64,000 nucleotides of DNA from Chitinophagaceae bacterium (GCA_947447265.1 CANFKC010000002.1:141845-205844); one strand, 5' to 3'; positions 17,833 through 26,198 are shown, counted from the stretch's first letter. The notes: generated from the sequence alone by a model not told the origin. Numbers and translations are program-made.

Positions 17833-17842
17833 ACCGAACGGT
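17833..17842 (+). promoter_or_regulatory. Second TetR operator, before dinB-like gene
   Basis: ACCGAACGGT repeats the core of the operator at 17190-17203; the flanks (AG before, TT after) extend the palindrome with one mismatch. It is 6 bases before the ATG of the DinB-like gene, placing that gene and the overlapping GNAT gene under the same repressor. Confidence 0.8.
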
Positions 17843-17848
17843 TTAAAA

Positions 17849-18376
17849 ATGAAAAAGCAAGAACTTAAAAATGAACTGCAGAAAGTGCACAGCGAATTTG
17901 CAGGTTATGTGCTGGAATTAAACGATACCGATTTTTGTTTCGCCTACCCGGCGAAATGGAGTGCCGGACAACACTTGCAGCATATTGTTTTGTCGGTAGG
18001 CACGCTTAACAGGGCAATTGGTAATACCGATTTCATGCGGCCTATCGCCGAGATGGAACCACAGCGGCTGCCGTTTAGTATTGACGAGCTATCAGAGGTC
18101 TATAGAAGCGTGATAAAGAAAGGTACCCAGGCCCCGGCAAGATTTGTGCCCGAAGTAGTCCAGACTGGTGAAAAGCAGCAAATAGAGGATGCATTACATA
18201 AAGTGTTGGCAGCGCTATGTAGTCATATAGATGAATACACTGAGCCGCAACTCGACGAGTTTACATTGCCACACCCCTTCATTGGCAGGTTGTCATTAAG
18301 GGAGATGCTCTACTTCACTATATACCATGCCCAACACCATTTTTTACTTGCCAGGCAAAACCTGGAAGCGCTATGA
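17849..18376 (+). CDS. DinB-like four-helix-bundle protein
   Basis: A 175-residue member of the DinB/YfiT superfamily. The two histidine clusters expected for its metal site are present: SAGQHLQHIV (around residue 45) and YHAQHHFLLARQ (around residue 160). Members include thiol transferases (bacillithiol, mycothiol) and many proteins of unknown activity; the sequence does not decide which. It is preceded by a TetR operator and its stop overlaps the GNAT start by four bases (ATGA, 18373-18376), so the two are co-translated. A detoxification role is possible given the TetR control, but is inference. Confidence 0.85.
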   Translation: MKKQELKNELQKVHSEFAGYVLELNDTDFCFAYPAKWSAGQHLQHIVLSVGTLNRAIGNTDFMRPIAEMEPQRLPFSIDELSEVYRSVIKKGTQAPARFVPEVVQTGEKQQIEDALHKVLAALCSHIDEYTEPQLDEFTLPHPFIGRLSLREMLYFTIYHAQHHFLLARQNLEAL

Positions 18377-18849
18377 AAACAATTATCAGGAAGGCAACAG
18401 TAGCCGATGCGGCGGCCATCAGCAAATTGTTTTATGAAACAGCCAATGAAGTTGCCTGTCGTCTTTTTGTCGCCGAAAAGGCCGAAGAACTGGCAACAAG
18501 CTGCCTGAACAGCAATGCCGCTAATTTGAATTTTGGCAACGGACATTACCTGGTTGCAGCCAATCCAGATAATGTAATTATAGGTTGCACGGCACTGCAG
18601 TGTACGGGCGAAATAGACCTGCTCTGCGTGCACCCCGCACAGCAGGGGCGCGGTATTGCCAGCAACCTCCTCGAAAGACTTTATGAGTTTGCCGATGATA
18701 TGCATTTAAACATGCTCACCACAACTTCAAACCTTGTTACATTTCCTTTCTTCGAGAAAAAGGGATTTAAAATGCAGGGTAGTTGCTCACATGAAATTGC
18801 CGGAGTCCAGCTAACCACTATTACTCTTGCAAAGCGGCTATGGCTTTAA
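18373..18849 (+). CDS. GNAT-family N-acetyltransferase
   Basis: A 158-residue acetyltransferase. The acetyl-CoA site is seen as LLCVHPAQQGRGIASNLLERLYEFA (residues 76-100), with the Q-x-x-G-x-G/A pattern QQGRGIA, and a C-terminal motif FFEKKGFKMQGSCSHEIAGVQLTTITLAKRL. Such enzymes move an acetyl group from acetyl-CoA to an amine; the acceptor cannot be told from sequence. It overlaps the DinB-like gene by four bases and so belongs to the TetR-controlled unit. Two hairpin repeats follow it. Confidence 0.9.
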   Translation: MKTIIRKATVADAAAISKLFYETANEVACRLFVAEKAEELATSCLNSNAANLNFGNGHYLVAANPDNVIIGCTALQCTGEIDLLCVHPAQQGRGIASNLLERLYEFADDMHLNMLTTTSNLVTFPFFEKKGFKMQGSCSHEIAGVQLTTITLAKRLWL

Positions 18850-18860
18850 TAATGCAAGTT

Positions 18861-19020
18861 ACTGGCGCGAGAGTTAGCGCAGCGCTCTCGTGTCCTCCAA
18901 ATGAGCGGGTTTCTAACCCGCGTAAACCACATCGTTAAGCGTAGTTAGGCTTTACTGGCGCGAGAGTTAGCGCAGCGCTCTCGTGTCAAAATAAGTGAGC
19001 GGGTTTCCAACCCGCATAAA
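18861..19020 (+). repeat. Two-hairpin repeat, doublet 3 (copies 5 and 6)
   Basis: Copies start at 18862 and 18955 (93 bases apart), each with CGAGAG...CTCTCG and GCGGGTT...AACCCGC hairpins, both intact. The spacer is shorter and unlike that of the other two doublets. All six copies in the window face the same way. Confidence 0.85.
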
Positions 19021-19124
19021 TACATCAATTATCCCAACACTTTTCACAGTGTGCAAACTGCGGGTAAAAAGGTTGGCTAGTAGCAAGTATTGCTGCACCT
19101 TTGTACCAAAACTCATCTAAAAAA

Positions 19125-19217
19125 ATGCTCAACGATACCCGCACAATACAAAATAGTAACAGCAACATTGCAGCAAACAGATACCAACTTTTTTTAGTTC
19201 GGCGTGACCCCGGTTAA
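19125..19217 (+). CDS. Possible 30-residue ORF or gene stub
   Basis: An ATG-started reading frame, MLNDTRTIQNSNSNIAANRY then ten more residues, preceded by a promoter-like pair: GTTGG near 19072-19076 and CACCTTTG at 19096-19103, 19-20 bases apart, one base off the -7 consensus. The composition looks protein-like, but there is no homolog I recognise. It may be the surviving 5' end of a deleted gene, since the next gene's 3' end follows at 19234 on the other strand. Confidence 0.3.
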   Translation: MLNDTRTIQNSNSNIAANRYQLFLVRRDPG

Positions 19218-19233
19218 CAGTGTATTAACCAGC

Positions 19234-20412
19234 TTAGAGCTTCAACCCCATCCGTTGTGTGAAGGCGGGTAGTAGCAGAGGCTTTAGCTGAGAATAGGGT
19301 ATAAACAACCAGACATCGCCATCGGCATAAGAAGCAATTTCATAAGGACTGTAGCAAAAGGTGAGCCCTTTGTCAGTAATTATAAAATTATCGGTGGCCG
19401 GTACAGCAGCGACAAGAAGATTGTCGTCCAGCTTTTCGTTTGGCTGAATATGGAATACGGCACGGGCTTTAATATCAAGCAGGCCAGAAATCATCGCACT
19501 ATCTACTTTCAACACATCGCCAAGCTGAATGCGCTTCTTTTCCTGTCTGTCAATGGTAACGAAATTACTCGCATGATTGCTATGCGCCCCACCTGAATAT
19601 TCAGATGTCATACACTCCACCACTAAAAAATTGTGGTCGTTGTAAACAGGTGTTACTAAAAGGTCGTTATGGTAGTCATCCATGGGCTCTTCTTCCAGGC
19701 TGTCCTTTCCTACTTCATCAAGCAGTGCAGTTGTATGTTCCAATTGCTTTTCCACCCAGAATTTCGGCAAACTTTGCAGTGTTTTTACATTGCCTGAATC
19801 GTCGCCCAACGCATGCAAAAGCAAATTGTTTATAGCTTCGTTGCCGTCGCCTTCAACTTCAATACCTGTATATTCTGCATTAGCTCCGGCAGTCCACCTT
19901 GGCTCCTTAAGCGTTGCGTTTTTGGAATAATAAACCATTTTTAGTTGGCTGGCATTGGTGTAATCTTCATGCAGGTTAATGTCGAACATTTTTTTTGTAG
20001 CACCATTGGTGAATTTGCCCGTTGCATTTGGACCATCAATAGTTATTGCCCAGGTATTAACAAGCGAATCCGGGGTTTCATCATTATGATTACTTGTGAT
20101 CCATTCTTTAATATGTAGTTCATTTTTCAGGAGCGGGTCATTTTTTACTGAAATGCCCAGTAATTCACTTTTCCCAATATAATAATAAGTGCCACCAGCG
20201 TATGTATTGCTGTCTACCGTGTAGCAATACATATTTACCACTACTGGTTGCCCGGCTATAGTTCCGGTATACCGCTTATACCAATTACCCTCAATTATTG
20301 TTGCAGTGTTGCCTGCGCCGCTGCTGCTGTTCGTTTGGCTATCATTTTTACAGCCTGTTATAGCAAACATAAGGAGCAGGGTAGAGCATACCAGTAGTAT
20401 ATGGCGTAGCAT
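19234..20412 (-). CDS. DUF3298-type lipoprotein (PdaC/RsiV-like)
   Basis: A 392-residue lipoprotein with lipobox ITGC (Cys at residue 21). After a Ser/Asn-rich linker and a beta-rich N-terminal part, the C-terminal half matches the DUF4163-DUF3298 pair found in RsiV and PdaC: MTSEYSGGAHSNHASNFVTIDRQEKKRIQLGDVL and later LTFCYSPYEIASYADGDVWLFIPYSQLKPLL. In RsiV this region binds lysozyme; here the ligand is unknown and no sigma-factor gene is adjacent. It would sit in the periplasm, anchored in the inner or outer membrane. The gene is monocistronic. Confidence 0.82.
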   Translation of the reverse strand: MLRHILLVCSTLLLMFAITGCKNDSQTNSSSGAGNTATIIEGNWYKRYTGTIAGQPVVVNMYCYTVDSNTYAGGTYYYIGKSELLGISVKNDPLLKNELHIKEWITSNHNDETPDSLVNTWAITIDGPNATGKFTNGATKKMFDINLHEDYTNASQLKMVYYSKNATLKEPRWTAGANAEYTGIEVEGDGNEAINNLLLHALGDDSGNVKTLQSLPKFWVEKQLEHTTALLDEVGKDSLEEEPMDDYHNDLLVTPVYNDHNFLVVECMTSEYSGGAHSNHASNFVTIDRQEKKRIQLGDVLKVDSAMISGLLDIKARAVFHIQPNEKLDDNLLVAAVPATDNFIITDKGLTFCYSPYEIASYADGDVWLFIPYSQLKPLLLPAFTQRMGLKL

Positions 20413-20823
20413 AGCTATGATTTTAGTAATGCAATGTTACTGATTGTAACCGGTAAAATGGTAACGATGTTATACGCTCTTTTAGCAGAAAGAGAGGTAG
20501 GGAAGGAGCGCTAAAAATTAGTTTTGATCCGGGTCTGGACTAGGCTAAAAAAGAAACAGGGCTTTAGCTAGACAGCAGAAGCCCTGTTTTTACCTTATGA
20601 AAAATATACCCACCACAAATGTAGGACTTTCTTTGAAATTTGAGCTTTTTCTTCTCATTTTTTTGAATTTTTTTTTCGACAATGTTCTAAGTCCTCTTTT
20701 TTCAACCTTTTTTTACTAAAGCAATCGCTACAGATTGATTTTGACCAGTAGAATTACCGCTGATAAGCGCTTATCTGTTATTTAGTTTTTAATTTTAATA
20801 GAATCCCGCTTACTTTTGGAGTA
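20413..20823. other. Divergent intergenic region with a terminator-like hairpin
   Basis: AAACAGGGCTT (20554-20564) pairs perfectly with AAGCCCTGTTT (20579-20589), and runs of T flank it on both strands, so it could stop transcription either way; no gene ends there. On the minus strand TACATTTG (20623-20616) is a -7 element 30 bases before it, and on the plus strand TAGTTTTG (20519-20526) precedes it. A short RNA or a leader attenuator is possible. TACTTTTG at 20811-20818 is a -7 element for the permease gene. Confidence 0.45.
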
Positions 20824-22047
20824 TTGAACCTGCCATTTTTCATAGCACGACGGTATATCGCCAACCAGAAGGGAACATTTTCCTTTATGATAAAGCTGGC
20901 AGTGCTGGCAACCACGCTCAGCGTAATGGTCATGATATTGAGTCTGGCCATTTCCACGGGGTTTCAATATGTGGTTAAAGAGAAGCTGTACTGTTTTAAC
21001 GGGCACGTCCATGTTTCTAATTTCGACGTATCGCATTCTAATACCCGAACGGCTCCTATTATTGCTTTAGACCCGGTATTAATGGCTAAAATGCAGCAGA
21101 TACCTCACGTAATGCAGGTTACCCCCTTCGTGCAGCGGCCGGTAATTGTGCAGGCGCACAACCATACCGAAGGTTTAGGGCTAAAGGGCGTGGGTAAGCA
21201 ATACCATTTCCAGAAGGGGATAAGTATGAATGGTGATTTTATATCGTACCCCGATTCCGGCTATTCACACCAGGTTGTACTTTCTGAGCGCACTGCTTCA
21301 AAACTGGATGTACGGCCCGGAGATACGGTAAACCTGCAGTTTATTGATGAAACTGCGCACCCGCGGGTAAGAAGGGTAAGGGTTAGCGGCCTTTACCACA
21401 GTGGCATGGAGGAAGTGGACAACAATTTTGCAGTTTGCGATATCCGCCTTTTGCAGCGCCTCAATAACTGGACGGGCGACAGTATTAATGCCTACCAGCT
21501 CGATCTTGATAATGAGCATTTCGCTGATACTGTTTCCAACTACATTTTCTACAACCTGCTCAAGACGCCGCTTGGTTCTAATACCACCGCGGAGAACTAC
21601 CCCAATATATTCGACTGGTTGCACCTGCAAACACTTAACAGCACTGTGCTGCTGGTTATTATGGCAGTGGTTTCTATCATTAACATTGGGGCTGTTTTAT
21701 TGATACTTATGGTGGATAGGGCCGCCATGATTGGGCTGCTCAAAGCATTGGGCATGCCGTTTAATGGCACCGTAAACATCTTCCTGTATGTGGGTGCCAT
21801 TATCGGAGCAATGGGGATATTTTTAGGTAATATAGTAGCTTTAGGTTTATGCTGGCTACAGCAGCATTTTGGCATTGTTACCTTGCCCGAAGAGACCTAT
21901 TATATGAAATATGCCCCGGTAAAAGTTATCTGGTGGCATGTTGTGGTTACCGACGTGGCTACACTGTTGTTATTTGTAATTTGCATGTGGCTTCCGGCTT
22001 TGTATATTCGTACCATACAACCGGCTAAGGTGCTGCAGTTTAAATAG
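20824..22047 (+). CDS. LolC/LolE-type ABC transporter permease
   Basis: A 407-residue inner-membrane protein of the FtsX/MacB permease family. It has one membrane segment near the N-terminus (MIKLAVLATTLSVMVMILSLAISTGF), a large periplasmic domain (about residues 50-270) and three membrane segments at the end (STVLLVIMAVVSIINIGAVLLILMV; FLYVGAIIGAMGIFLGNIVALGL; VVVTDVATLLLFVICMWLPALYI). This topology is that of LolC/E, which extract lipoproteins for transport to the outer membrane. No ATPase (LolD) gene is nearby. The start is a TTG at 20824, matching family N-termini (NLPFFIARRYI); the -7 element ends 5 bases before it. Confidence 0.87.
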   Translation: MNLPFFIARRYIANQKGTFSFMIKLAVLATTLSVMVMILSLAISTGFQYVVKEKLYCFNGHVHVSNFDVSHSNTRTAPIIALDPVLMAKMQQIPHVMQVTPFVQRPVIVQAHNHTEGLGLKGVGKQYHFQKGISMNGDFISYPDSGYSHQVVLSERTASKLDVRPGDTVNLQFIDETAHPRVRRVRVSGLYHSGMEEVDNNFAVCDIRLLQRLNNWTGDSINAYQLDLDNEHFADTVSNYIFYNLLKTPLGSNTTAENYPNIFDWLHLQTLNSTVLLVIMAVVSIINIGAVLLILMVDRAAMIGLLKALGMPFNGTVNIFLYVGAIIGAMGIFLGNIVALGLCWLQQHFGIVTLPEETYYMKYAPVKVIWWHVVVTDVATLLLFVICMWLPALYIRTIQPAKVLQFK

Positions 22048-22083
22048 AGGAAAATCTAAAAATGCTGGCTAGGCGACAAATAC

Positions 22084-23025
22084 ATGAGCAATAAAGAACA
22101 GTACAGGAATATTTGCAAACAGCACCCTGAAATGCTTGTGTTTACACAGGCTTGGTGGCTCGATGCTGTATGCGAAGACTGGGATGCTGTTATTGTAATG
22201 AACGGGGAGACAGTTAAAGGTGCCTGGGCTTACCCCATAGAACGTAAAATGGGTGTGGGCCTGTTCCGCACACCAAAATTGACACCATATACCGGCCCGC
22301 AGGTATTTTACCCCGCCGATATTAAACCGGCTGGAAGAGATGGTTTCGAACATGACACTATCGAAGAACTATTAAAACAATTGCCAGACATAGCTGTCTG
22401 GAACCTGGCGCTGGAGCCAGGCCTTAAGCAGGCAGGTATTTTTAGTAACCATGGCTTGCAGATACAGGCCAGGCAGACTTTTTTGCTCGATCTCGAGCCA
22501 GATGAAACCACACTTTTTGCGAACTTTAAAGATACCACCCGCCGGAACATAAAGCTGGCAGAAAAAGAGTGTGTTATAACGGCAGAGCCCGATAGTTTAC
22601 CACAACTCTACCAATATCATAAGCATACGTTGGGCAAAAAGGAAAAGGGTATAGCGCACGCTGAAAAGGAAATGAGCCTTTTACTGGCGGCGGTAATTAA
22701 GAACAATGCCGGTAGTATTCATGTAGCCCGTCAGGGTGGCAGAATTGAAGGTATTGCATGGTACGTATGGGATGCGCGAGGTTGCTACTTTATTATGGGC
22801 GCCCGCAACCCGGAAGCGCAAGGGCACAAAGCCATGTCGCTGCTCCATTGGATGGCTATAAAAGAGGCGAAGAAAATGGGGCTGCAGTATTTCGATTTTG
22901 AAGGCAGTATGGATGCTGGCGTAGAGCGTTTCTTCCGAAGTTTCGGAGGGTGCAGAGAATTATACATGGTGGTACATAAAAATAATTCCGTGCTGTGGAA
23001 AGCCAAACAATCGCTGATGGGCTAG
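22084..23025 (+). CDS. FemAB-like GNAT acyltransferase
   Basis: A 313-residue protein with two GNAT-like halves. The N-terminal part has the start typical of the group (FTQAWWLDAVCEDWDAVIV) and the middle has LFANFKDTTRRNIKLAEKE. The C-terminal half ends with GHKAMSLLHWMAIKEAKKMGLQYFDFEGSMDAGVERFFRSFGG, the pattern of FemAB/FemX-type peptidyltransferase-like proteins. Related enzymes add amino acids from aminoacyl-tRNA to peptidoglycan or transfer acyl groups in envelope polymer synthesis; this one's substrate is unknown. It follows the permease by 36 bases in the same direction, so co-transcription is likely. Confidence 0.78.
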   Translation: MSNKEQYRNICKQHPEMLVFTQAWWLDAVCEDWDAVIVMNGETVKGAWAYPIERKMGVGLFRTPKLTPYTGPQVFYPADIKPAGRDGFEHDTIEELLKQLPDIAVWNLALEPGLKQAGIFSNHGLQIQARQTFLLDLEPDETTLFANFKDTTRRNIKLAEKECVITAEPDSLPQLYQYHKHTLGKKEKGIAHAEKEMSLLLAAVIKNNAGSIHVARQGGRIEGIAWYVWDARGCYFIMGARNPEAQGHKAMSLLHWMAIKEAKKMGLQYFDFEGSMDAGVERFFRSFGGCRELYMVVHKNNSVLWKAKQSLMG

Positions 23026-23262
23026 GGTGCTCGGCAACATTTAGCCGTGTTGCTTTTAAAAAGAAGTATCTCGCTACAGTATAACCTTGAAAGCGTTAAA
23101 TGTTATGTTTTTCCTTATTGAGTAGCACTGCCCCTTTTCAAGCCTGAATTCTTCTCAATCCATTAATAAAACCGTTTAGCCCTTTTTTACGAATATATAA
23201 AAGCTGGCAATTATGCTGCACCCTAAATTGGGAGAAAACCTATTATCTTTGAGGGTAATAAT

Positions 23263-23814
23263 ATGATGTTGGAAACGGGAGTTACCCAGGTAGAACTTAT
23301 CGTCCTAATTAAAGAGCGGAGCTCGGAGGGGTTTAATGTACTCTACAAAAATTACGCTGACGCCCTTTATGGTGTAATCAACCGCATTGTGTTGAATACT
23401 GCCAGTGCCGAAGATTTGCTGCAAGATACCTTTGTGAAGATTTGGAAGAACATTGATAGTTATGATGAATGCAAAGGCACTTTCTTTACCTGGATGCTCA
23501 ATATTGCCCGAAATACCAGCATTGATCTTGATCACCTCAGAACAAAGCAATTCAAAAATCAAAAAGTTACCGGCTCTGACGAGGTTTTACTCTTTGAAAC
23601 CGGTACAGGTAGCCGGAAGTCTGATTCGAATACTGACGCTATCGGTTTGCGGAGCGCTGTTGATAAGATGGAAGACAAGTACAAAGAGGTGATCAACATC
23701 ATTTATTTTTATGGTTATACTTACGAAGAAACCGCTAAGCTATTGGATGTGCCGGTCGGTACAGTAAAAACAAGGGCAAGAAAAGCATTGAGTTTATTAA
23801 GAAATACAATATAG
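23263..23814 (+). CDS. ECF RNA polymerase sigma factor, paralog 1
   Basis: A 183-residue ECF sigma factor. Region 2 is seen at residues about 20-95 (SEGFNVLYKNYADALYGVINR; SAEDLLQDTFVKIWKNIDSYDECKGTFFTWMLNIARNTSIDLDHLRTKQFKN) and region 4 at the C-terminus (MEDKYKEVINIIYFYGYTYEETAKLLDVPVGTVKTRARKALSLL). Compared with its paralog at 24746, two residues (LD) are inserted in IDLDHLRT at the end of region 2. TATCTTTG at 23244-23251 is a -7 element. The stop is directly followed by the ATG of the cupin anti-sigma gene, so the two are coupled. Confidence 0.93.
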   Translation: MMLETGVTQVELIVLIKERSSEGFNVLYKNYADALYGVINRIVLNTASAEDLLQDTFVKIWKNIDSYDECKGTFFTWMLNIARNTSIDLDHLRTKQFKNQKVTGSDEVLLFETGTGSRKSDSNTDAIGLRSAVDKMEDKYKEVINIIYFYGYTYEETAKLLDVPVGTVKTRARKALSLLRNTI

Positions 23815-24414
23815 ATGGATATACCGGAGTATATTAAAAGCGGTGTTTTAGAAGATTATTGCCTTGGTGTGCTTAATCAGGAGCAGAAGGAAGCAGTGGA
23901 AAAGAATTGTGCGGAGTTTCCCGAGCTGAAAAAAGAACTGGTTTTACTGCAAACAGGCATGGAGCGGTTTGTTACTGAACAGCCGGTATGGCGCAAGGCT
24001 GCCCTGAAAGATGATATATGGGCTGTATTAAGCAATGTAAATATAGAAGAGGCAGCGGTAACGGGGTCGTTTCCAATTATCAATAAATATTCTGACCACA
24101 ATAATTGGCTTAAAATGGTAACCCCATTATTGCCGGCAGACTTTTCTGAAGGCACTTTTATGAAGGTAATTCAGGATAATGAGTCTGTTACCCAAATGCT
24201 CGTCATGTCGTATATAGGCCAGGACGAAGAAGAACACGATGACCTGAAAGAGTGTTTTATGATACTGGATGGGGAGTGTGAATGTAATATTGGTGGCAAC
24301 ATCATACCGCTAAAAGCGGGTGGCTTTATTGATATTCCGTTACATACAAACCACAGCGTAAAAGTAACGTCTTCTTATCCTGTTACGGCTATCATGCAGC
24401 GTATTGCTGTCTAG
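23815..24414 (+). CDS. Cupin-containing anti-sigma factor
   Basis: A 199-residue cytoplasmic protein. The N-terminal helical part (IKSGVLEDYCLGVLNQEQKEAVEKNCAEFPELKKELVLLQTGMERFV) resembles the sigma-binding domain of RskA-type anti-sigma factors, without the HxxxCxxC zinc site of ChrR. The C-terminal part is a cupin (EEEHDDLKECFMILDGECECNIGGNIIPLKAGGFIDIPLHTNHSVKV), with His and Glu in positions that could hold a metal. There is no membrane segment. It follows the sigma gene with no gap and should hold that sigma inactive until a small molecule, metal or oxidant acts on the cupin; the signal is unknown. Confidence 0.82.
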   Translation: MDIPEYIKSGVLEDYCLGVLNQEQKEAVEKNCAEFPELKKELVLLQTGMERFVTEQPVWRKAALKDDIWAVLSNVNIEEAAVTGSFPIINKYSDHNNWLKMVTPLLPADFSEGTFMKVIQDNESVTQMLVMSYIGQDEEEHDDLKECFMILDGECECNIGGNIIPLKAGGFIDIPLHTNHSVKVTSSYPVTAIMQRIAV

Positions 24415-24438
24415 AAATATTTTTGAACTATTTTATGC

Positions 24439-24476
24439 AAAGCTGCGGTCCTCGGGATTCGCAGCTTTTCTTTTTC
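24439..24476 (+). terminator. Terminator after sigma/anti-sigma pair
   Basis: AAAGCTGCG (24439-24447) pairs with CGCAGCTTT (24460-24468), followed by TCTTTTTCTG. It ends the sigma/anti-sigma transcript 25 bases after the stop. Confidence 0.88.
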
Positions 24477-24745
24477 TGTTACAGGGTAAACACTTTCCAA
24501 CGTCCGTCCACTTAATGGATACTAGCCTACGCTAGAATTTTCAAATTGGTCAATCCGCATGCTACTTTTTCTCGGCTTAAATGTTTCCTCAACTGCCTCC
24601 AAAACAAGGAGTTGATTTAAGTTTTGTAATTTTTAATGGTAATTGTATAACACTTTCGGTAGCACCTTGTCTCATCTTTACATTAGGAAAGTGATAGTGT
24701 CTAAAAAGTTGACCTAAAATTATACACTCCCAAAAATATTTCAAG

Positions 24746-25378
24746 ATGGAATCATTAATGACCGCAACACCAGCTCAGAAAGCAACTATATTGTCTTCAG
24801 TTTATGTGACCAATAATGCAATGTATCGCAAGGTTGACCGACAGGCTGCCAATGCCCAAACAATGTTACACATCAACATGGTGAAAGGGCTCGATCCTGA
24901 GGGATTTAGTTGTATCTACGATAACTATTCAGGGGCCTTATTTAATGTTATCAGCCGTATAATTGAAGACAGGTCAACTGCCGAAGATCTTTTACAGGAT
25001 AGCTTCGTTAAAATATGGGCCAACATTCATCATTATGATGAGTCAAAGAGTTCATTTTTTACCTGGATGCTCAACATTGCCCGAAATGCCTGTATCGATC
25101 ATTTACGTACCAAAAAATATAAAAATCTGAAAAGCACATCATTCGGCGACCAGTATTTTTCTGCCGAGGTGAGTACTTCACGTAAAGTAAACCACGACAC
25201 TATAGGGCTAAAGAACATAGTAAACCGCCTCGACGATAAGTACCGGTGCGTAATCAACGCAATTTACTTCTATGGTTGTTCATACGATGAAGCGGCACTA
25301 ATGCTCGATCTTCCTGTGGGCACAGTTAAAACACGTGCAAGAAGAGGACTAGGCTTATTAAAACTGCAACTGGACTAA
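24746..25378 (+). CDS. ECF RNA polymerase sigma factor, paralog 2
   Basis: A 210-residue ECF sigma factor, about half identical to the one at 23263, with a longer N-terminus (about 45 residues). Region 2 is GFSCIYDNYSGALFNVISR plus EDLLQDSFVKIWANIHHYDESKSSFFTWMLNIARNACIDHLRTKKYKN; region 4 is LDDKYRCVINAIYFYGCSYDEAALMLDLPVGTVKTRARRGLGLL. No anti-sigma gene follows: the next gene is on the other strand. It probably arose by duplication of the upstream sigma gene and may share its anti-sigma factor or be controlled at transcription. About 270 bases separate it from the preceding terminator. Confidence 0.92.
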   Translation: MESLMTATPAQKATILSSVYVTNNAMYRKVDRQAANAQTMLHINMVKGLDPEGFSCIYDNYSGALFNVISRIIEDRSTAEDLLQDSFVKIWANIHHYDESKSSFFTWMLNIARNACIDHLRTKKYKNLKSTSFGDQYFSAEVSTSRKVNHDTIGLKNIVNRLDDKYRCVINAIYFYGCSYDEAALMLDLPVGTVKTRARRGLGLLKLQLD

Positions 25379-25403
25379 GCTATCTGCATTGGTCCCTAGC
25401 TCC

Positions 25404-26069
25404 TTATTCTTTTGTGATAAATATCCTGTTTATACTGTTAGATATAATGTGATGTTTCGGGAATGCCGAGGCAAAATTGATTTGGGTGGTGGTCCATTTC
25501 ATCATATCGTTGATAATAAAGTTAAGAGCCAACCTTCCACCCGGCTTTAGGCTTTCCCTGCACTTCATTAGGAAATCAGTAGATGTTGCAAAGTCCGGCA
25601 CTTCCCGTCCGTCAAATATATCAACAAATATCAGGTCGAATTTCTCCGTGTTATTATCCATAAACACCTTTGCATCCTCGCAATAAGGGTTGAGTTTGGT
25701 GGCGGTATTAGCCGCCAGGAATTCCAGCGCCAGCTTTAATACAACTTTATCCAGTTCCACGAGCGTAAATAACGGCTCATAACCCCGTTCTTCCATTATC
25801 TGTACGGTACTGCCGAGTCCCACACCTAAAATAAGCATGCTATTAACCTTAGGAAGAAAAGGTTTTAGATAATCGGCAACTGCGACTCCCGGAGTGTAAT
25901 ATTTCCCATCAGAATACAATGCATCTTCAGTAGCCAGCTGAATCCTGTCCTTATACAATAAAAGTTCCAGGTGCGGGTTGGTATAACCTACTTCATTTTT
26001 AAGCCAGACAGGTTTAAGGTAGCTCAGAACGCGCTTGTATATTGGTATTTTTCTTTTGTCGAAACTCAC
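25404..26069 (-). CDS. Spermidine-synthase-like methyltransferase-fold protein
   Basis: A 221-residue protein with the Rossmann fold of the spermidine synthase family: the glycine-rich loop MLILGVGLGSTVQIM (about residues 78-92), the acidic motif LVELDKVVLKLA, then CEDAKVFMDN and the catalytic-region strand FDLIFVDIFDGREVPDF. It lacks the N-terminal tetramerisation domain of true SpeE, so a different nucleophile or a methyl transfer is as likely as aminopropyl transfer. The start is a GTG at 26067-26069. It converges with the second sigma gene, leaving 25 bases. Confidence 0.75.
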   Translation of the reverse strand: MSFDKRKIPIYKRVLSYLKPVWLKNEVGYTNPHLELLLYKDRIQLATEDALYSDGKYYTPGVAVADYLKPFLPKVNSMLILGVGLGSTVQIMEERGYEPLFTLVELDKVVLKLALEFLAANTATKLNPYCEDAKVFMDNNTEKFDLIFVDIFDGREVPDFATSTDFLMKCRESLKPGGRLALNFIINDMMKWTTTQINFASAFPKHHIISNSINRIFITKE

Positions 26070-26198
26070 GGGGCGTAAATGTTGAATGGAAAATCAGTGT
26101 TGCTCAAATATGATTAAAGCATTTAAGAATAAAAATGTATTGCTTATTAAATGTTGTCCCGACTTGTTTAAGAACATTGGGGATTGAAATTAGCCATT

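Noticed and set aside
20598..20718. Short T-rich frame downstream of the orphan hairpin
   Set aside because: About 40 Phe/Leu-rich codons created by poly-T; no start signal and no support.
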